The position numbers were made by a program, and so were the translations under genes. A DNA stretch of 50,046 nucleotides from positions 1 to 50,046 of the forward strand of contig JAIQEZ010000018.1 of NCBI GenBank assembly GCA_020073545.1. The letters run 5' to 3'. The DNA is from Terriglobia bacterium. Its GTDB lineage: Bacteria > Acidobacteriota > Terriglobia > UBA7540. Each line of letters starts with the position of its first letter. Position 1 is the stretch's first letter. This document shows, piece after piece, positions 8,147 through 16,580 of this stretch. The notes beneath the pieces are model-generated. The model had not been told where the DNA came from. It did not search any database and worked only from the letters and a program-made list of their open reading frames with translations.

Positions 8147-8420
8147 CTTGCTGAAGAACTCGCTGGGACAGTCATCCTGAGGAGCCCCTTCGCTACACTC
8201 AGGGCAAACTCCGGCGACGAAGAATTTCGGCGGTTCCCGGTACCAAGCGAAATGCAGAGATCCTTCTCCCGAGGGCGGGATCAGGATGACAGCAGGGGAA
8301 GGCAGAGATCCTTCGCGGAGTTTACCCTGAGCGAAATGACAAAGATCCTTCTCCCGCAAGGCGGGGTCAGGATGACAGCGAGTGGGCTCAGGATGACATC
8401 CTTGGAACGTTTTTCAGCGC
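8147..8420. repeat. MITE-like element with GCTGAAGAAC/GTTTTTCAGC ends
   Basis: The left end GCTGAAGAAC (8150-8159) and the right end GTTTTTCAGC (8409-8418) form imperfect terminal inverted repeats. Inside are three units beginning GAGATCC or AAGATCC (near 8257, 8305 and 8343), with 'CAGGATGACAGC' after the first and third. A smaller relative with the same ends lies at 21448-21579. There is no coding capacity. Confidence 0.6.
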
Positions 8421-8432
8421 ACCGCTAGGAAA

Positions 8433-9509
8433 TCAGAAGATGTGCAGCCTGATGGTCAGATACTTCTTCGGGTTCTTACGGAAGTCCGTCAAGAACTCCT
8501 TGAGTGACTGGGAACTTTCGGTCAAGTTGTTGAAGAGTGTGGGGTCGGTGGAGAGTTTTCCCAGCGTCCCCTGGCCCTGCTCGATGCGCGTGGTGATGAC
8601 GTTCAGACGATCGAAGGTCTCGTTCAGGCGATTGTAGAGTTGCTCGTCTTTGGCCAGCTTGCCGAGCGAGCCGTGGCCCTGATTGACGTTGTCGATCAGG
8701 GTGTTGGCATCCTTCACCACCTTATTAACGTTGTTGTAGACAGAGGGATCGGAGATAAATTTGGCCAGGGTGCCGTTGCCATGCTGGACGTCATCGACGA
8801 CCTGGTTCAGGCGGTCGAGGGTGGCCACGGTGCGGTTATAGAGCGTCTCGTCGGACATGAGTTTGCCCAGCGTGCCTTCGCCGCGCTGCACGCGGTTCAT
8901 CAGGTCCTGCATACTGCCCGTGGTGGCACTCATCTTGTTGTAAAGCGCCTGGTCGTAAATTAGCTTGCCCATGGACCCCTTGCCGGTCTGTATTTGTGCG
9001 GTGATTTCATTGAGCTTGGAAGAAAGAACCCGGAGGTTCGAGATGACGTCGTTGGCGTTCTGCACGACGGCTTTGATGTCGGCTTCTTCGGAGGTCTTGA
9101 CCGTGCCGCCGTCCGCGACCACGTCCTGGCCAGGTGTGCCGCGCGTAACGTTGACGTAGCTTTCGCCGAGCAGGCCGACCGTCTCCACCGTGGCCACGGA
9201 ATCGGCGCGGATCTCGTTCTGATACCGGCGCGCAATCTTCAAGGTGAGCTCCACGGCCCGTTGTGGATCGGTGTAGGGAGAGATCTGCATCTTCGATACG
9301 TTGCCGACGGCAATGCCGGCCAGGCGCACCTGCGCCCCCTCGCGCAGACCGCTGGCGCCGGAAAAGTAAGCCTTGATCATATAGCGGCTGGTGAGGAATC
9401 CCACTTGGCCGCTGATGAAGAAAACGGCAACGGCAAAAATGACCAGACTGACGATCACCATGATACCGACCCGAAGTTGAGCCCACTTGACACGCTCGCG
9501 TTGTGGCAT
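8433..9509 (-). CDS. mlaD: MCE-domain lipid-transport protein (MlaD type) with five 34-residue repeats
   Basis: The 358-residue protein has an N-terminal membrane anchor (about residues 14-33, IMVIVSLVIFAVAVFFISG), an MCE domain (about 38-120, including 'FSGASGLREGAQVRLAGI' and 'LLGESYVNV') and a long C-terminal part. Residues 173-342 are five back-to-back repeats of exactly 34 residues with consensus G.G(S/T)(L/M)GKL..D..L(Y/F)N, separated by coiled-coil-like helices. MlaD-type proteins form hexameric rings that carry phospholipid in the periplasm; the repeats probably extend the ring as a helical tube. ATG 9509 follows AAGGAG at 8 bases. It is the last gene of the mlaE-mlaF-mlaD operon. Confidence 0.88.
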   Translation of the reverse strand: MPQRERVKWAQLRVGIMVIVSLVIFAVAVFFISGQVGFLTSRYMIKAYFSGASGLREGAQVRLAGIAVGNVSKMQISPYTDPQRAVELTLKIARRYQNEIRADSVATVETVGLLGESYVNVTRGTPGQDVVADGGTVKTSEEADIKAVVQNANDVISNLRVLSSKLNEITAQIQTGKGSMGKLIYDQALYNKMSATTGSMQDLMNRVQRGEGTLGKLMSDETLYNRTVATLDRLNQVVDDVQHGNGTLAKFISDPSVYNNVNKVVKDANTLIDNVNQGHGSLGKLAKDEQLYNRLNETFDRLNVITTRIEQGQGTLGKLSTDPTLFNNLTESSQSLKEFLTDFRKNPKKYLTIRLHIF

Positions 9510-9661
9510 GGTTGGTCTCCTTTACGAAGTTCAGGCCCCTATTGTAGTTCATCCCTCCCGAGGGTGCGAAGGCACAATGGAAATCTTGAGGCTGAGGATC
9601 TGGTGTGAATGAGTCGAGTTTTGCATCACGGGAAAAGCGCGGGACGGGGCTTCGATGATTC

Positions 9662-10468
9662 TCATGCGAGAAACTTGCGTAAGTACGGATCCGGGGAGCG
9701 GGTTAACTCCTGCTCACTGCCCCGGAAATAGACTCCGGCGTCGCGCAGCACCAGGAAGCGGGTGGGAGCGATGGCGTCGGGAGGGCGGATCGGTTTCAGC
9801 GGTACCAGGGTTTGTTTTTCGGTGGAAAAGAAATAGTTGGCGAGCACAAAAGCGTCCTGCAAGCGGTGGGTGACGACCACCGAGGTAACGTGTTGCACAT
9901 CGCGCAGCTTGGCAATGAGCACGTTGATGGTGTGGCCGGTGACGGGATCGAGTCCGCCGGTGGGTGAGTCGTAGAGCATGATGGAGGGGTCGCTGACGAT
10001 GGCGCGCGCCACCGAAACGCGGCGTCGCATGCCCCCCGAGAGCTCCGAGGGCATTTTCTCGATGGCCGGCTCCATTTCGACGAAGCGCAACAGTTCGCGC
10101 ACCCGCCGCTCGATGGCGGCTTCGTCCTCCAGGTGCTCTTCGCGCAGCCGATAGGCGACGTTCTCGAAGACCGAAAGGGAATCGAAGAGCGCCCCTTCCT
10201 GAAAGACAATGCCCATGCGCTTGCGAATGGGTTGCAGGCTGGTTTCCGGAAGGGGAACGAGATCATGACCTTCGATCAGCACCTGCCCAGCGTCGGGCTT
10301 CAGGAGACCCAGGATCAGCTTGAGGATGACGGATTTTCCCGAACCCGTGACGCCGAGCAGAATCAGGGTTTCGCCGGCTCCCAGAGCAAAGGAGATATCG
10401 GAGAGAACACGTTTGCTCTCGAAGGAGAGGGAGACGTTGCGAAGCTCAATGGCGGGTGTTGCGCTCAT
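9662..10468 (-). CDS. mlaF: ABC ATPase of the Mla lipid transporter
   Basis: The 268-residue ATPase has Walker A GVTGSGKS (about residue 39), signature LSGGMRRR (about 143), and Walker B followed by 'YDSPTGGLDP'. The residue after the Walker B Asp is Ser where most ABC ATPases have the catalytic Glu (codon TCA on the coding strand), while the H-loop 'VVTHR' is intact. The neighbours are the MlaE permease upstream and the MCE protein downstream, so the family assignment is firm. I recall related MlaF-like ATPases with the same DSPT motif, so this may be a lineage trait rather than inactivation. It powers phospholipid transfer between the membranes. Confidence 0.88.
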   Translation of the reverse strand: MSATPAIELRNVSLSFESKRVLSDISFALGAGETLILLGVTGSGKSVILKLILGLLKPDAGQVLIEGHDLVPLPETSLQPIRKRMGIVFQEGALFDSLSVFENVAYRLREEHLEDEAAIERRVRELLRFVEMEPAIEKMPSELSGGMRRRVSVARAIVSDPSIMLYDSPTGGLDPVTGHTINVLIAKLRDVQHVTSVVVTHRLQDAFVLANYFFSTEKQTLVPLKPIRPPDAIAPTRFLVLRDAGVYFRGSEQELTRSPDPYLRKFLA

Positions 10469-10574
10469 AGGGTATGGGACAAGGCGGGCTGGGGCCGGGC
10501 CCGATGAATTGGAATCTCACGTCAACCAGGCAGCTCCGAGGTCCGTTCGCGCTGGCCCGCTCGGGAGACAAGGC

Positions 10575-11351
10575 TCAGAAGCCAATCCCGACCAGGAACT
10601 TGGTGATGAAAAAATCGACCACCACGATCAGCACCGAGGCTACTACCATAGCCTGTGTCGTGGCGCGGCCCACACCTTCCGTACCGCCCGTCGTGTGTAG
10701 CCCCTGGTAGCAGCCCACCAAGGAAATCAGGATGGCAAAGAAGAAAGGCTTGACGAGCCCCTGGGTGACATCCTGATACGTCAACGCCTGGTAGGCCGAG
10801 GTCCAGTACTCTGTGGTGGTCAAGCGCACCGTGTAAAAACTGATGAGGTAACCTCCCAGCAGGCCGCAGAAATCGGCCAGAATGGTCAGGAGCGGCAGCG
10901 TAAAGAGTGTGGCAAAGAGCCTGGGGATCACGAGCTTGCGCAGGGGGTCCGTGCCCAGAGCGCGCATGGCATCAATCTGCTCGCTGACCAGCATGGAGCC
11001 GATCTCGGAAGCGATGCCGGTGCTGCTGCGGCCCGCTACCATCAGCGCGGTGAGGACGGGACCGAGCTCCAGGACAATGGAAAGGGCCACCACCTTGCCC
11101 ATCAGCCCCACTTCGCCGAAGGTGCTCAGGGTGCGGTAGGTCTGCAACGCGAGCACGCCGCCCGTGAAAAACCCAATCAGCAGGACAATTGGCAACGAGC
11201 CGAAACCAATCACGTCCATCTGGATGAGTGTGTCGACAATGTATCGAGGCGGTGTGAAGGCCTGCCGCAGAGAGTCAGCCAACAGGATGGTGAATTCCTG
11301 GATTGCCAGCACCCTGCGCTTCACAGCACCTGCAATCAAGGTACTGATCAT
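10575..11351 (-). CDS. mlaE: Mla lipid-transport permease
   Basis: The 258-residue integral membrane protein has five or six hydrophobic segments and typical MlaE features: an amphipathic N-terminal helix, 'GFFTGGVLALQTY' in the first core helix, the segment 'ELGPVLTALMVAGRSSTGI', and 'EIGSMLVSEQIDAMRALGTD' for the coupling loop. It forms the inner-membrane dimer on which the MCE ring sits. It is the first gene of the operon, followed after 106 bases by mlaF. A promoter at 11401-11429 lies upstream. No strong ribosome binding site precedes ATG 11351, so the start is less certain than the family. Confidence 0.9.
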   Translation of the reverse strand: MISTLIAGAVKRRVLAIQEFTILLADSLRQAFTPPRYIVDTLIQMDVIGFGSLPIVLLIGFFTGGVLALQTYRTLSTFGEVGLMGKVVALSIVLELGPVLTALMVAGRSSTGIASEIGSMLVSEQIDAMRALGTDPLRKLVIPRLFATLFTLPLLTILADFCGLLGGYLISFYTVRLTTTEYWTSAYQALTYQDVTQGLVKPFFFAILISLVGCYQGLHTTGGTEGVGRATTQAMVVASVLIVVVDFFITKFLVGIGF

Positions 11352-11400
11352 CGGGTTCGGTCAGTCTTCATTCCGAAGCAATTATTACTACGGACTTGCC

Positions 11401-11429
11401 ACTGTAGCCAGCAGGGCCAGCGAAGTCAA
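11401..11429 (-). promoter_or_regulatory. Predicted sigma-70-type promoter of the mla operon
   Basis: On the minus strand TTGACT (11429-11424), a 17-base spacer and TACAGT (11406-11401) precede mlaE by about 50 bases. Spacing and position fit the first gene of the operon. Confidence 0.45.
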
Positions 11430-12001
11430 GCCCCCGGCGCAGTTTGCGGGGGAGGGAAGTTGGCGACCCGGGTCAGGCTTCTGAAAGGGACGCGGGGGAC
11501 GCGCGCGAACGGGTTCGGCGAACTGGCCGACCGGTGGCTGATTCCTGGGGGGGGCAGTGGCTGGGGAGAAGCTGGGTGTTTTTAGCGCCCAAAATAAAAT
11601 GAGGGGGAAGCTCTCTCCCCCCTCCAAGCGTCGGGTCTTGGGTCTAAACTCCGAGCCGTCGATGGCTACCCTCTAGGATTGTCCAACGTCGACTCGATCC
11701 TGAGTAGAGCACGCTGCCTTCCAATTGGCGGCGGATTCCTGTCGGCGCTCGAGCACCGCTAAACCCTTAAGAATCAGTGTCTCTGGGATGTCGGCACGGA
11801 GCGGGAAAGAAGGATGCCGGCAGATCCACTCTAGATTTCTATATTTGGTAATCCTGAATACAGAATTCTGCAAAGGCTCTCGCGCTAACATGTGCCAGAT
11901 AGTCGGCTACCACCTGACCAAACTCCCTGACCAAGGCGTCGGTGGCATGTTATCCTAAGACATTGCATACGGCCAAATGGTCCACCTGCTGAGATGCTAG
12001 A
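11430..12001. other. Intergenic stretch without a supported gene
   Basis: Between the mla promoter and the promoter of the 12164 gene I see only a minus-strand terminator-like hairpin (11591-11624). A 72-codon minus-strand frame at 11673-11891 and a 77-codon plus-strand frame at 11725-11958 lack ribosome binding sites and protein-like patterns. Confidence 0.5.
11591..11624 (-). terminator. Rho-independent terminator-like hairpin, orphan
   Basis: Read on the minus strand, GAGGGGG/CCCCCTC arms with a short loop (11601-11624) are followed by ATTTTATTTT (11600-11591), a good U-rich tail. No recognised minus-strand gene ends here, so it either insulates the mla promoter or ends an unannotated RNA between about 11630 and 11890. 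Confidence 0.4.
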
Positions 12002-12031
12002 TTGGACGCACAAGGCATCAGTTGATATATT
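12002..12031 (+). promoter_or_regulatory. Predicted promoter of the PHP-phosphatase gene
   Basis: TTGGAC (12002-12007), an 18-base spacer and TATATT (12026-12031) lie about 130 bases ahead of ATG 12164 in an AT-rich pocket of a GC-rich region. Confidence 0.35.
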
Positions 12032-12163
12032 ATCATCCTGCCGCGGTGCAACTGCCGCGCGATCGTGCGGGTGAATAAATCGGGCAGTTGTGGCTCCCGG
12101 AGGGTGAGGCAGTTTCAGAAGAGCGGAGCGTGGCGGCACCATCCGCGTTCCTGAATCCTTGTT

Positions 12164-12946
12164 ATGATTGACATTCACTGTCATCCCTTGCCCGGAGTTG
12201 ATGACGGGGCGCACTCGTTTGACGAGGCGGTCACGATGTGCCAGGTTGCGGCTGCCGACGGTATAACCCATCTGGTGGCCACGCCGCACTACAACTATAG
12301 TTACACGTTCGATCCGGAGCTTAACCGGCAACTGCTTGCGCGGCTTCAGAAAGCCGTGGGCGAGAAACCTCAACTCCTGCTGGGCTGCGACTTTCATCTT
12401 TCCTACGACAACATCCAACAGTGCGTGCAAGGCTCCAGGGATTTCACCATCAACCGAACCTCCTACCTGCTCGTCGAGCTTCCGAACCAGTTCATCCCCG
12501 ACCACCTGAGCCGCGTGTATTACGACATTCAGGTTGCCGGACTCACCCCGATCATCACCCATCCGGAGCGTAACCCGCTCATCCACCGCAAGCCGGAACT
12601 GCTGCGGCACTGGGTCTCGAACGGATGCTTGGTGCAGGTCACGGCGCAGTCGTACACGGGTGGGTTCGGCTCCCGGGCACACAAGTTTTCCGAGCGGCTG
12701 CTCGACGAGGGTCTGGTCCACTTCTTCGCCACCGATGCCCACGACGTGAAACGGCGCCCGCCGATCCTTTCCCACTGCTATCACAAGGTCGCGGAAGCTA
12801 AAGGCCAGGAAATCGCGGATCTGCTGATGCAACAGAACCCCGAGGCGGTCATCCACGGACGTCCTTTGCCGCCGCAGCCGGATTGGGCCGAACTTCGGGG
12901 AGGCGGGGAAAAGCGAAGCTGGTTTTCCTTCTTGTGGCGCCGATGA
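12164..12946 (+). CDS. PHP-superfamily phosphatase of the CpsB/CapC (YwqE) tyrosine-phosphatase family
   Basis: The 260-residue protein starts directly with the metal-binding motif MIDIHCHPLPGVDDG, typical of CpsB/YwqE. The further metal ligands are present in order: 'VATPHYN' (about residue 41), 'THPERN' (about 131) and 'FATDAHD' (about 188). CpsB-type enzymes use bound metal ions to remove phosphate from tyrosine residues of the kinases that control polysaccharide chain length. No kinase or polysaccharide gene is adjacent, so the target here is unknown. The C-terminus carries a basic tail (KRSWFSFLWRR). The family call is strong; the physiological substrate is inferred. Confidence 0.85.
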   Translation: MIDIHCHPLPGVDDGAHSFDEAVTMCQVAAADGITHLVATPHYNYSYTFDPELNRQLLARLQKAVGEKPQLLLGCDFHLSYDNIQQCVQGSRDFTINRTSYLLVELPNQFIPDHLSRVYYDIQVAGLTPIITHPERNPLIHRKPELLRHWVSNGCLVQVTAQSYTGGFGSRAHKFSERLLDEGLVHFFATDAHDVKRRPPILSHCYHKVAEAKGQEIADLLMQQNPEAVIHGRPLPPQPDWAELRGGGEKRSWFSFLWRR

Positions 12947-13158
12947 GACCGTTACCGTCCGGCTGGGCCCGGCCTCAACCCATCCGCAGCTTGTAAGCCT
13001 TGCCGGACAATTCCCAGCGCCTGCGGTCGCCTGCAGGGTCCACCCTATCCAGCCTGAAGCTTTCTCCTGAGCCGCTCGCGATCAGCGGCGAATCCATTGA
13101 GAATCGCAAATCTGTCTGTGAGATTTCGCCGCAACCGGCTGGACGCCAGGAAGTTGCT

Positions 13159-13734
13159 TCATCCTTCGGGTCTTGGTGCAACCTGGGATGGTGGCCGAGC
13201 CGGCGGATCCGCTTGCGCCTTGGCCGACGCCCACTTCTTCAGAAATCCAGTGAGCTTTTTGAGACTATAGGTCCGGCCGTGCTGGAATACACCGGTGTCC
13301 TGCGAATGCAAGAGCGCCCCCTTTGAATCCAAGACAAAGAAGTGGGGGTAGTCTGCGATGCGGGGATAACGCGAGAGGAATTCTTCGTTGGGGTTGTCCT
13401 TGCCGTAGTTGATCTTCACCCGCACGTAATGGCTTTCGCGCAACTCCTGCAGGTTGGGATGATCCTGGAAGAGGTTGTCCATGATGTGGCACCAGATGCA
13501 CCAGTCGCCGCCGACCTCCAGCAAAATGCGCTTCTGGGTTCGCGTGGCCTCGAGGATGGCATCCTGAAGATCCTTCCCGGGGCTTCGCGCCGGATCGTAG
13601 ACGGTCACCGGCGTGTAATTTGAGGGCCCCGGAGGTGGGACTTTCTTATGCCGCCCAAAACTCGCCGAGACTACCACGCACAGGCACACGGCAAGCGCCC
13701 CACCGTGTTTCAACGCTCTCCCTGGTTCTGACAC
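13159..13734 (-). CDS. Secreted thioredoxin-like protein (thioredoxin_7/DUF255 type)
   Basis: GTG 13734 is chosen because AGAGGAGGG lies 7 bases upstream and a signal peptide follows (GALAVCLCVVVSASFG); the frame is open back to 13860 without such support. The 191-residue product has a thioredoxin fold with active site GGDWCIWCHIMD (about residue 73), a CxxC with Ile-Trp between the cysteines. The cis-Pro loop is 'RIADYPHFFVLD'. The C-terminus is Pro-rich. The long spacer between the signal and the domain and the WCxWCH motif suit periplasmic disulfide or cytochrome-related chemistry, but nothing nearby names a partner. Confidence 0.75.
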   Translation of the reverse strand: MSEPGRALKHGGALAVCLCVVVSASFGRHKKVPPPGPSNYTPVTVYDPARSPGKDLQDAILEATRTQKRILLEVGGDWCIWCHIMDNLFQDHPNLQELRESHYVRVKINYGKDNPNEEFLSRYPRIADYPHFFVLDSKGALLHSQDTGVFQHGRTYSLKKLTGFLKKWASAKAQADPPARPPSQVAPRPEG

Positions 13735-13910
13735 TCTCAACCCTCCTCTGGCGCAGGGTCGCCGGTAGCCCGAAAATGGACCGGGTGGCACAAAGAAATC
13801 CCTTGCTCCGAAACAAGTGTCAGTTGTACGGCCGGGCCGCCTTCGGCCCCCGGGGCTCATCCTGCGCCGCGCCCTTTACATGAGGAATCGCCAATCGAAT
13901 GTACGCCCCA

Positions 13911-16580
13911 TTAGTGCTTCACTGCTGTAGACAAGACGGACACAGCCTGAGCGAGCATGTGAGCAAGAGTGCTGGTTTCGGACACGGCATCGTCGGGGAC
14001 GACCGCGTACAACCAGGGCTTGTCGCCCTGTTTCTCATTCGCGACCTCGCACCATTGCATTGCGGCCCGTGCCTTGCCCTTTACGTCTGGATCGTTCAGT
14101 TCGTCACGGGCTTTGACCTCAATTAGGTGGTGGTTCGTTTTTGTTTCGACGATAAAATCGATGTTGTAGGTTTCGCCCTTGAAAAAGATAGGCGTCTGAC
14201 CCAGGGGCGGCCGGGCCCACTTCAAGACTTCCGGGTCATCCTCAAGAGCAATCGCGAATCTGCGTTCAGGGTCCGAGTCAAAGCCGGTCTTATTGATGAC
14301 CGACTTTCGTATTCCGGTGAAAAGGAACCGCCGGATATCGCTTTTTCTGTCCACAAGAGTTCGAAGGTCCACCTCACCGTCCTTTTGGCGGATGGATTTC
14401 GAAAAGGGTTGAAACACCCGAAGGGGGGCCACGATCTTATGGCTGACTTGTGTGTCGTCGTAAATGTGAGCCTGAACTTGCGCGCCAAGGTCTTTAACCA
14501 TTGCGTATCCGTACTGGTGCACCAGCTTGCGTAGTTCGTCTTCGGATTTGCCAGTAGCTGCCAGGTAGTCTCTGGCGAGTTGCAGGATTCGTTCCTTGTC
14601 CTCTGTCGCGTCGAATTCCTCGACTTCATCCAGTAGCAGGCCGGCCAAATGCTTGACGGGTTCTTGAACCTCCTCCAATGTCAGCGCTTCTCCGGTTTCC
14701 TGTTCGCCTGACTTCAGGTCAGCAGAACGGATGTGTTGCTCAACCAGCGAGAAATCGCTCGACGGTTTAGGCGCAAACGGTTTAAACCCGATCTTGGGAT
14801 CAATGTACGTACGAATATCGGGAACGTCGATCTGAAGAGTCAGCGCGTCAACTTCTTTTGCGATACGGTCTCTCAACTCCCGCGTAACCTGCTCGGCATC
14901 AATCGGAACCATCAACTCCTCAGCAGTGGGAAACAGGCCCGCTTGTCCAGGTGCCGGTGTTTCTTCGCCGACTCCGAGGACGCCACCGGCTGCAGCCGCC
15001 GCACGCGAAGCAGCGAGCGCTCGCGACCGGTTGAGGATATCTTCGATAAGCTTCTCTCGACGCTCAGCCTCCAGCAGTTCACCACTTGAAGTCACTTCGC
15101 CACTCTTGACTAATCCTTGGATTACCGCCGTCGTCTCTTCTGAAAAGAGGGTTGGCACCTTGACGGCCTTGAGAGGCTCGCTGTCCTCTTGGGAGAGGTC
15201 TCGAATTGGGTCACGGAATAGGTCAGCCCTGGCGTTCTTTGCCGCTAGGATTTCCTGGTATTTGTCGTGCGACACAATGGAAAGGCGCAGAATCTCAGGG
15301 TCGTCGTGGTTCAATGCCGAGACCTGAGACTCAGTGAGCGGCAGGGGTAAGCGGAGGCCGCGACCGATCGTCTGTTCAGTAAGAATCTCGGAGACAGAAG
15401 CACGGAGCGGGACCATCGTGTAAAGATTCGTGACGTCCCAGCCCTCCTTGAGCATTGTCACATGGACGACCACCTCGACACTGCTGGCAGGGCTCTCCAC
15501 CTCCAAAAGGCGCCGGATGTTTTCGTCGCTTTCTTCTTTAGTATTTGGCTTGGAGTGAATTTCAATCACCTTGCCCTGGTATGCGCCTCCCTCGAACTCA
15601 CTTGACTCAAGATACTCGTGGACCTTCTTTGCGTGCTCTATATCCCGCGTTGAGACAAGTACAAAAGGCTTCACGGGTGGATAGCCATTGGCAGCGCAGA
15701 ACTCAACCAAACGAGCCTTCTTCTCTTCGTGGAGGTAAATACCGTCCTTGAGTTTCAGGGTATCGATGATTGCTTGGTCGGAAGCGGTGAGGTTAGTTCT
15801 TGTCACCACCCGTGGTGACTTCACAAATCTCCCGATGGCCTCCCCGAGACCGAAGGAAAACAGCACATTGCCTTTGAACTTCGGCGTCGCGGTAAACTCA
15901 AGACCCAAGACCGGCTTCAAGTTGTGAACGGCCTTGAGGGAAGCTGGGGCGCGGTAGCGGTGACTCTCATCCATCAAGACGACGAGGTCGCCCATCTGTT
16001 GCAGGATTGCAGCAAAACTATCACCCAGAGTCTCATTGAACCGGTGGAACCGGAACTGGTTACGACCCGCTTCGTCCTTCTCCTGGGCGCTGAATATCTT
16101 GCCGATATTGAAGACAAACACGTTGGCCCTGTCTTCTGAACCGAATAGAGGGCGGCCTATATTAAAGCGTAGATAATTGTCTCCGTCCCACACATCGGGT
16201 TGCGGGAAATCGGCGAGGCCGTTGAAAATGTACTTTGAGTGAGAAGGCTGCAACTCCGCCCGCAGCTTATCGTAGATAGTGCTTCCGGGTGCAAGGATGA
16301 AGAAGTTCCGGTATCCACGAGTCCGCCACAGGTCGTAAATGCAGGCTCCCATCAGGCGCGTCTTGCCGATGCCGGTTGCTAAGGCAAAGCAGAATGATGG
16401 GAACTCCGTGTCGAACTCGATCTTTTCGACGCCGGCCTGCGAGACTGCGGCTTGGGCAACCGCATCCAAAGTTGTTTTCTTGAAATCTACCGCTTCTGCA
16501 GTGGCGTGAAGCCGCTTGAGAGACTCGTGTTGCGGCGCGCGCAATGACATCCAGCGCCCGATTTGGTCAGCGAGGCTCAT
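13911..16580 (-). CDS. res: Type III restriction enzyme Res subunit (helicase-endonuclease)
   Basis: ATG 16580 overlaps the mod stop as TAATG, giving 889 residues. The superfamily-2 helicase motifs are in order: Walker A 'ATGIGKTR' (about residue 68), motif II 'LMDESHR' (about 204), motif III 'EFTATP' (about 231) and motif VI 'QTIGRGLRLP' (about 410). Near the C-terminus 'YNIDFIVETKTNHHLIEVKA' (about 825) is a PD-(D/E)XK nuclease core (D..EVK). Res translocates on DNA and cuts when two unmethylated sites meet, always in complex with Mod. The frame extends 35 codons further upstream, but the coupled start is far more likely. The gene looks intact. Confidence 0.9.
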   Translation of the reverse strand: MSLADQIGRWMSLRAPQHESLKRLHATAEAVDFKKTTLDAVAQAAVSQAGVEKIEFDTEFPSFCFALATGIGKTRLMGACIYDLWRTRGYRNFFILAPGSTIYDKLRAELQPSHSKYIFNGLADFPQPDVWDGDNYLRFNIGRPLFGSEDRANVFVFNIGKIFSAQEKDEAGRNQFRFHRFNETLGDSFAAILQQMGDLVVLMDESHRYRAPASLKAVHNLKPVLGLEFTATPKFKGNVLFSFGLGEAIGRFVKSPRVVTRTNLTASDQAIIDTLKLKDGIYLHEEKKARLVEFCAANGYPPVKPFVLVSTRDIEHAKKVHEYLESSEFEGGAYQGKVIEIHSKPNTKEESDENIRRLLEVESPASSVEVVVHVTMLKEGWDVTNLYTMVPLRASVSEILTEQTIGRGLRLPLPLTESQVSALNHDDPEILRLSIVSHDKYQEILAAKNARADLFRDPIRDLSQEDSEPLKAVKVPTLFSEETTAVIQGLVKSGEVTSSGELLEAERREKLIEDILNRSRALAASRAAAAAGGVLGVGEETPAPGQAGLFPTAEELMVPIDAEQVTRELRDRIAKEVDALTLQIDVPDIRTYIDPKIGFKPFAPKPSSDFSLVEQHIRSADLKSGEQETGEALTLEEVQEPVKHLAGLLLDEVEEFDATEDKERILQLARDYLAATGKSEDELRKLVHQYGYAMVKDLGAQVQAHIYDDTQVSHKIVAPLRVFQPFSKSIRQKDGEVDLRTLVDRKSDIRRFLFTGIRKSVINKTGFDSDPERRFAIALEDDPEVLKWARPPLGQTPIFFKGETYNIDFIVETKTNHHLIEVKARDELNDPDVKGKARAAMQWCEVANEKQGDKPWLYAVVPDDAVSETSTLAHMLAQAVSVLSTAVKH

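Larger units (their letters stand above)
7341..8432. other. Gene-poor repeat region
   Basis: About 1.1 kb between the secreted-protein gene and mlaD holds no intact gene. It contains a possible broken gene start (7468), two REP-like hairpin repeats (7550-7606 and 7905-7960), a relic transposase between them (7647-7775) and a MITE-like element (8147-8420). Long frames on both strands cross these repeats and change composition at their edges, so I treat them as artefacts. Confidence 0.6.

Noticed and set aside
8250-8400. CRISPR-like repetition (three GAGATCC-type units)
   Set aside because: Units are unequal, the spacing contains related sequence rather than unique spacers, and the block lies inside a MITE-like element.
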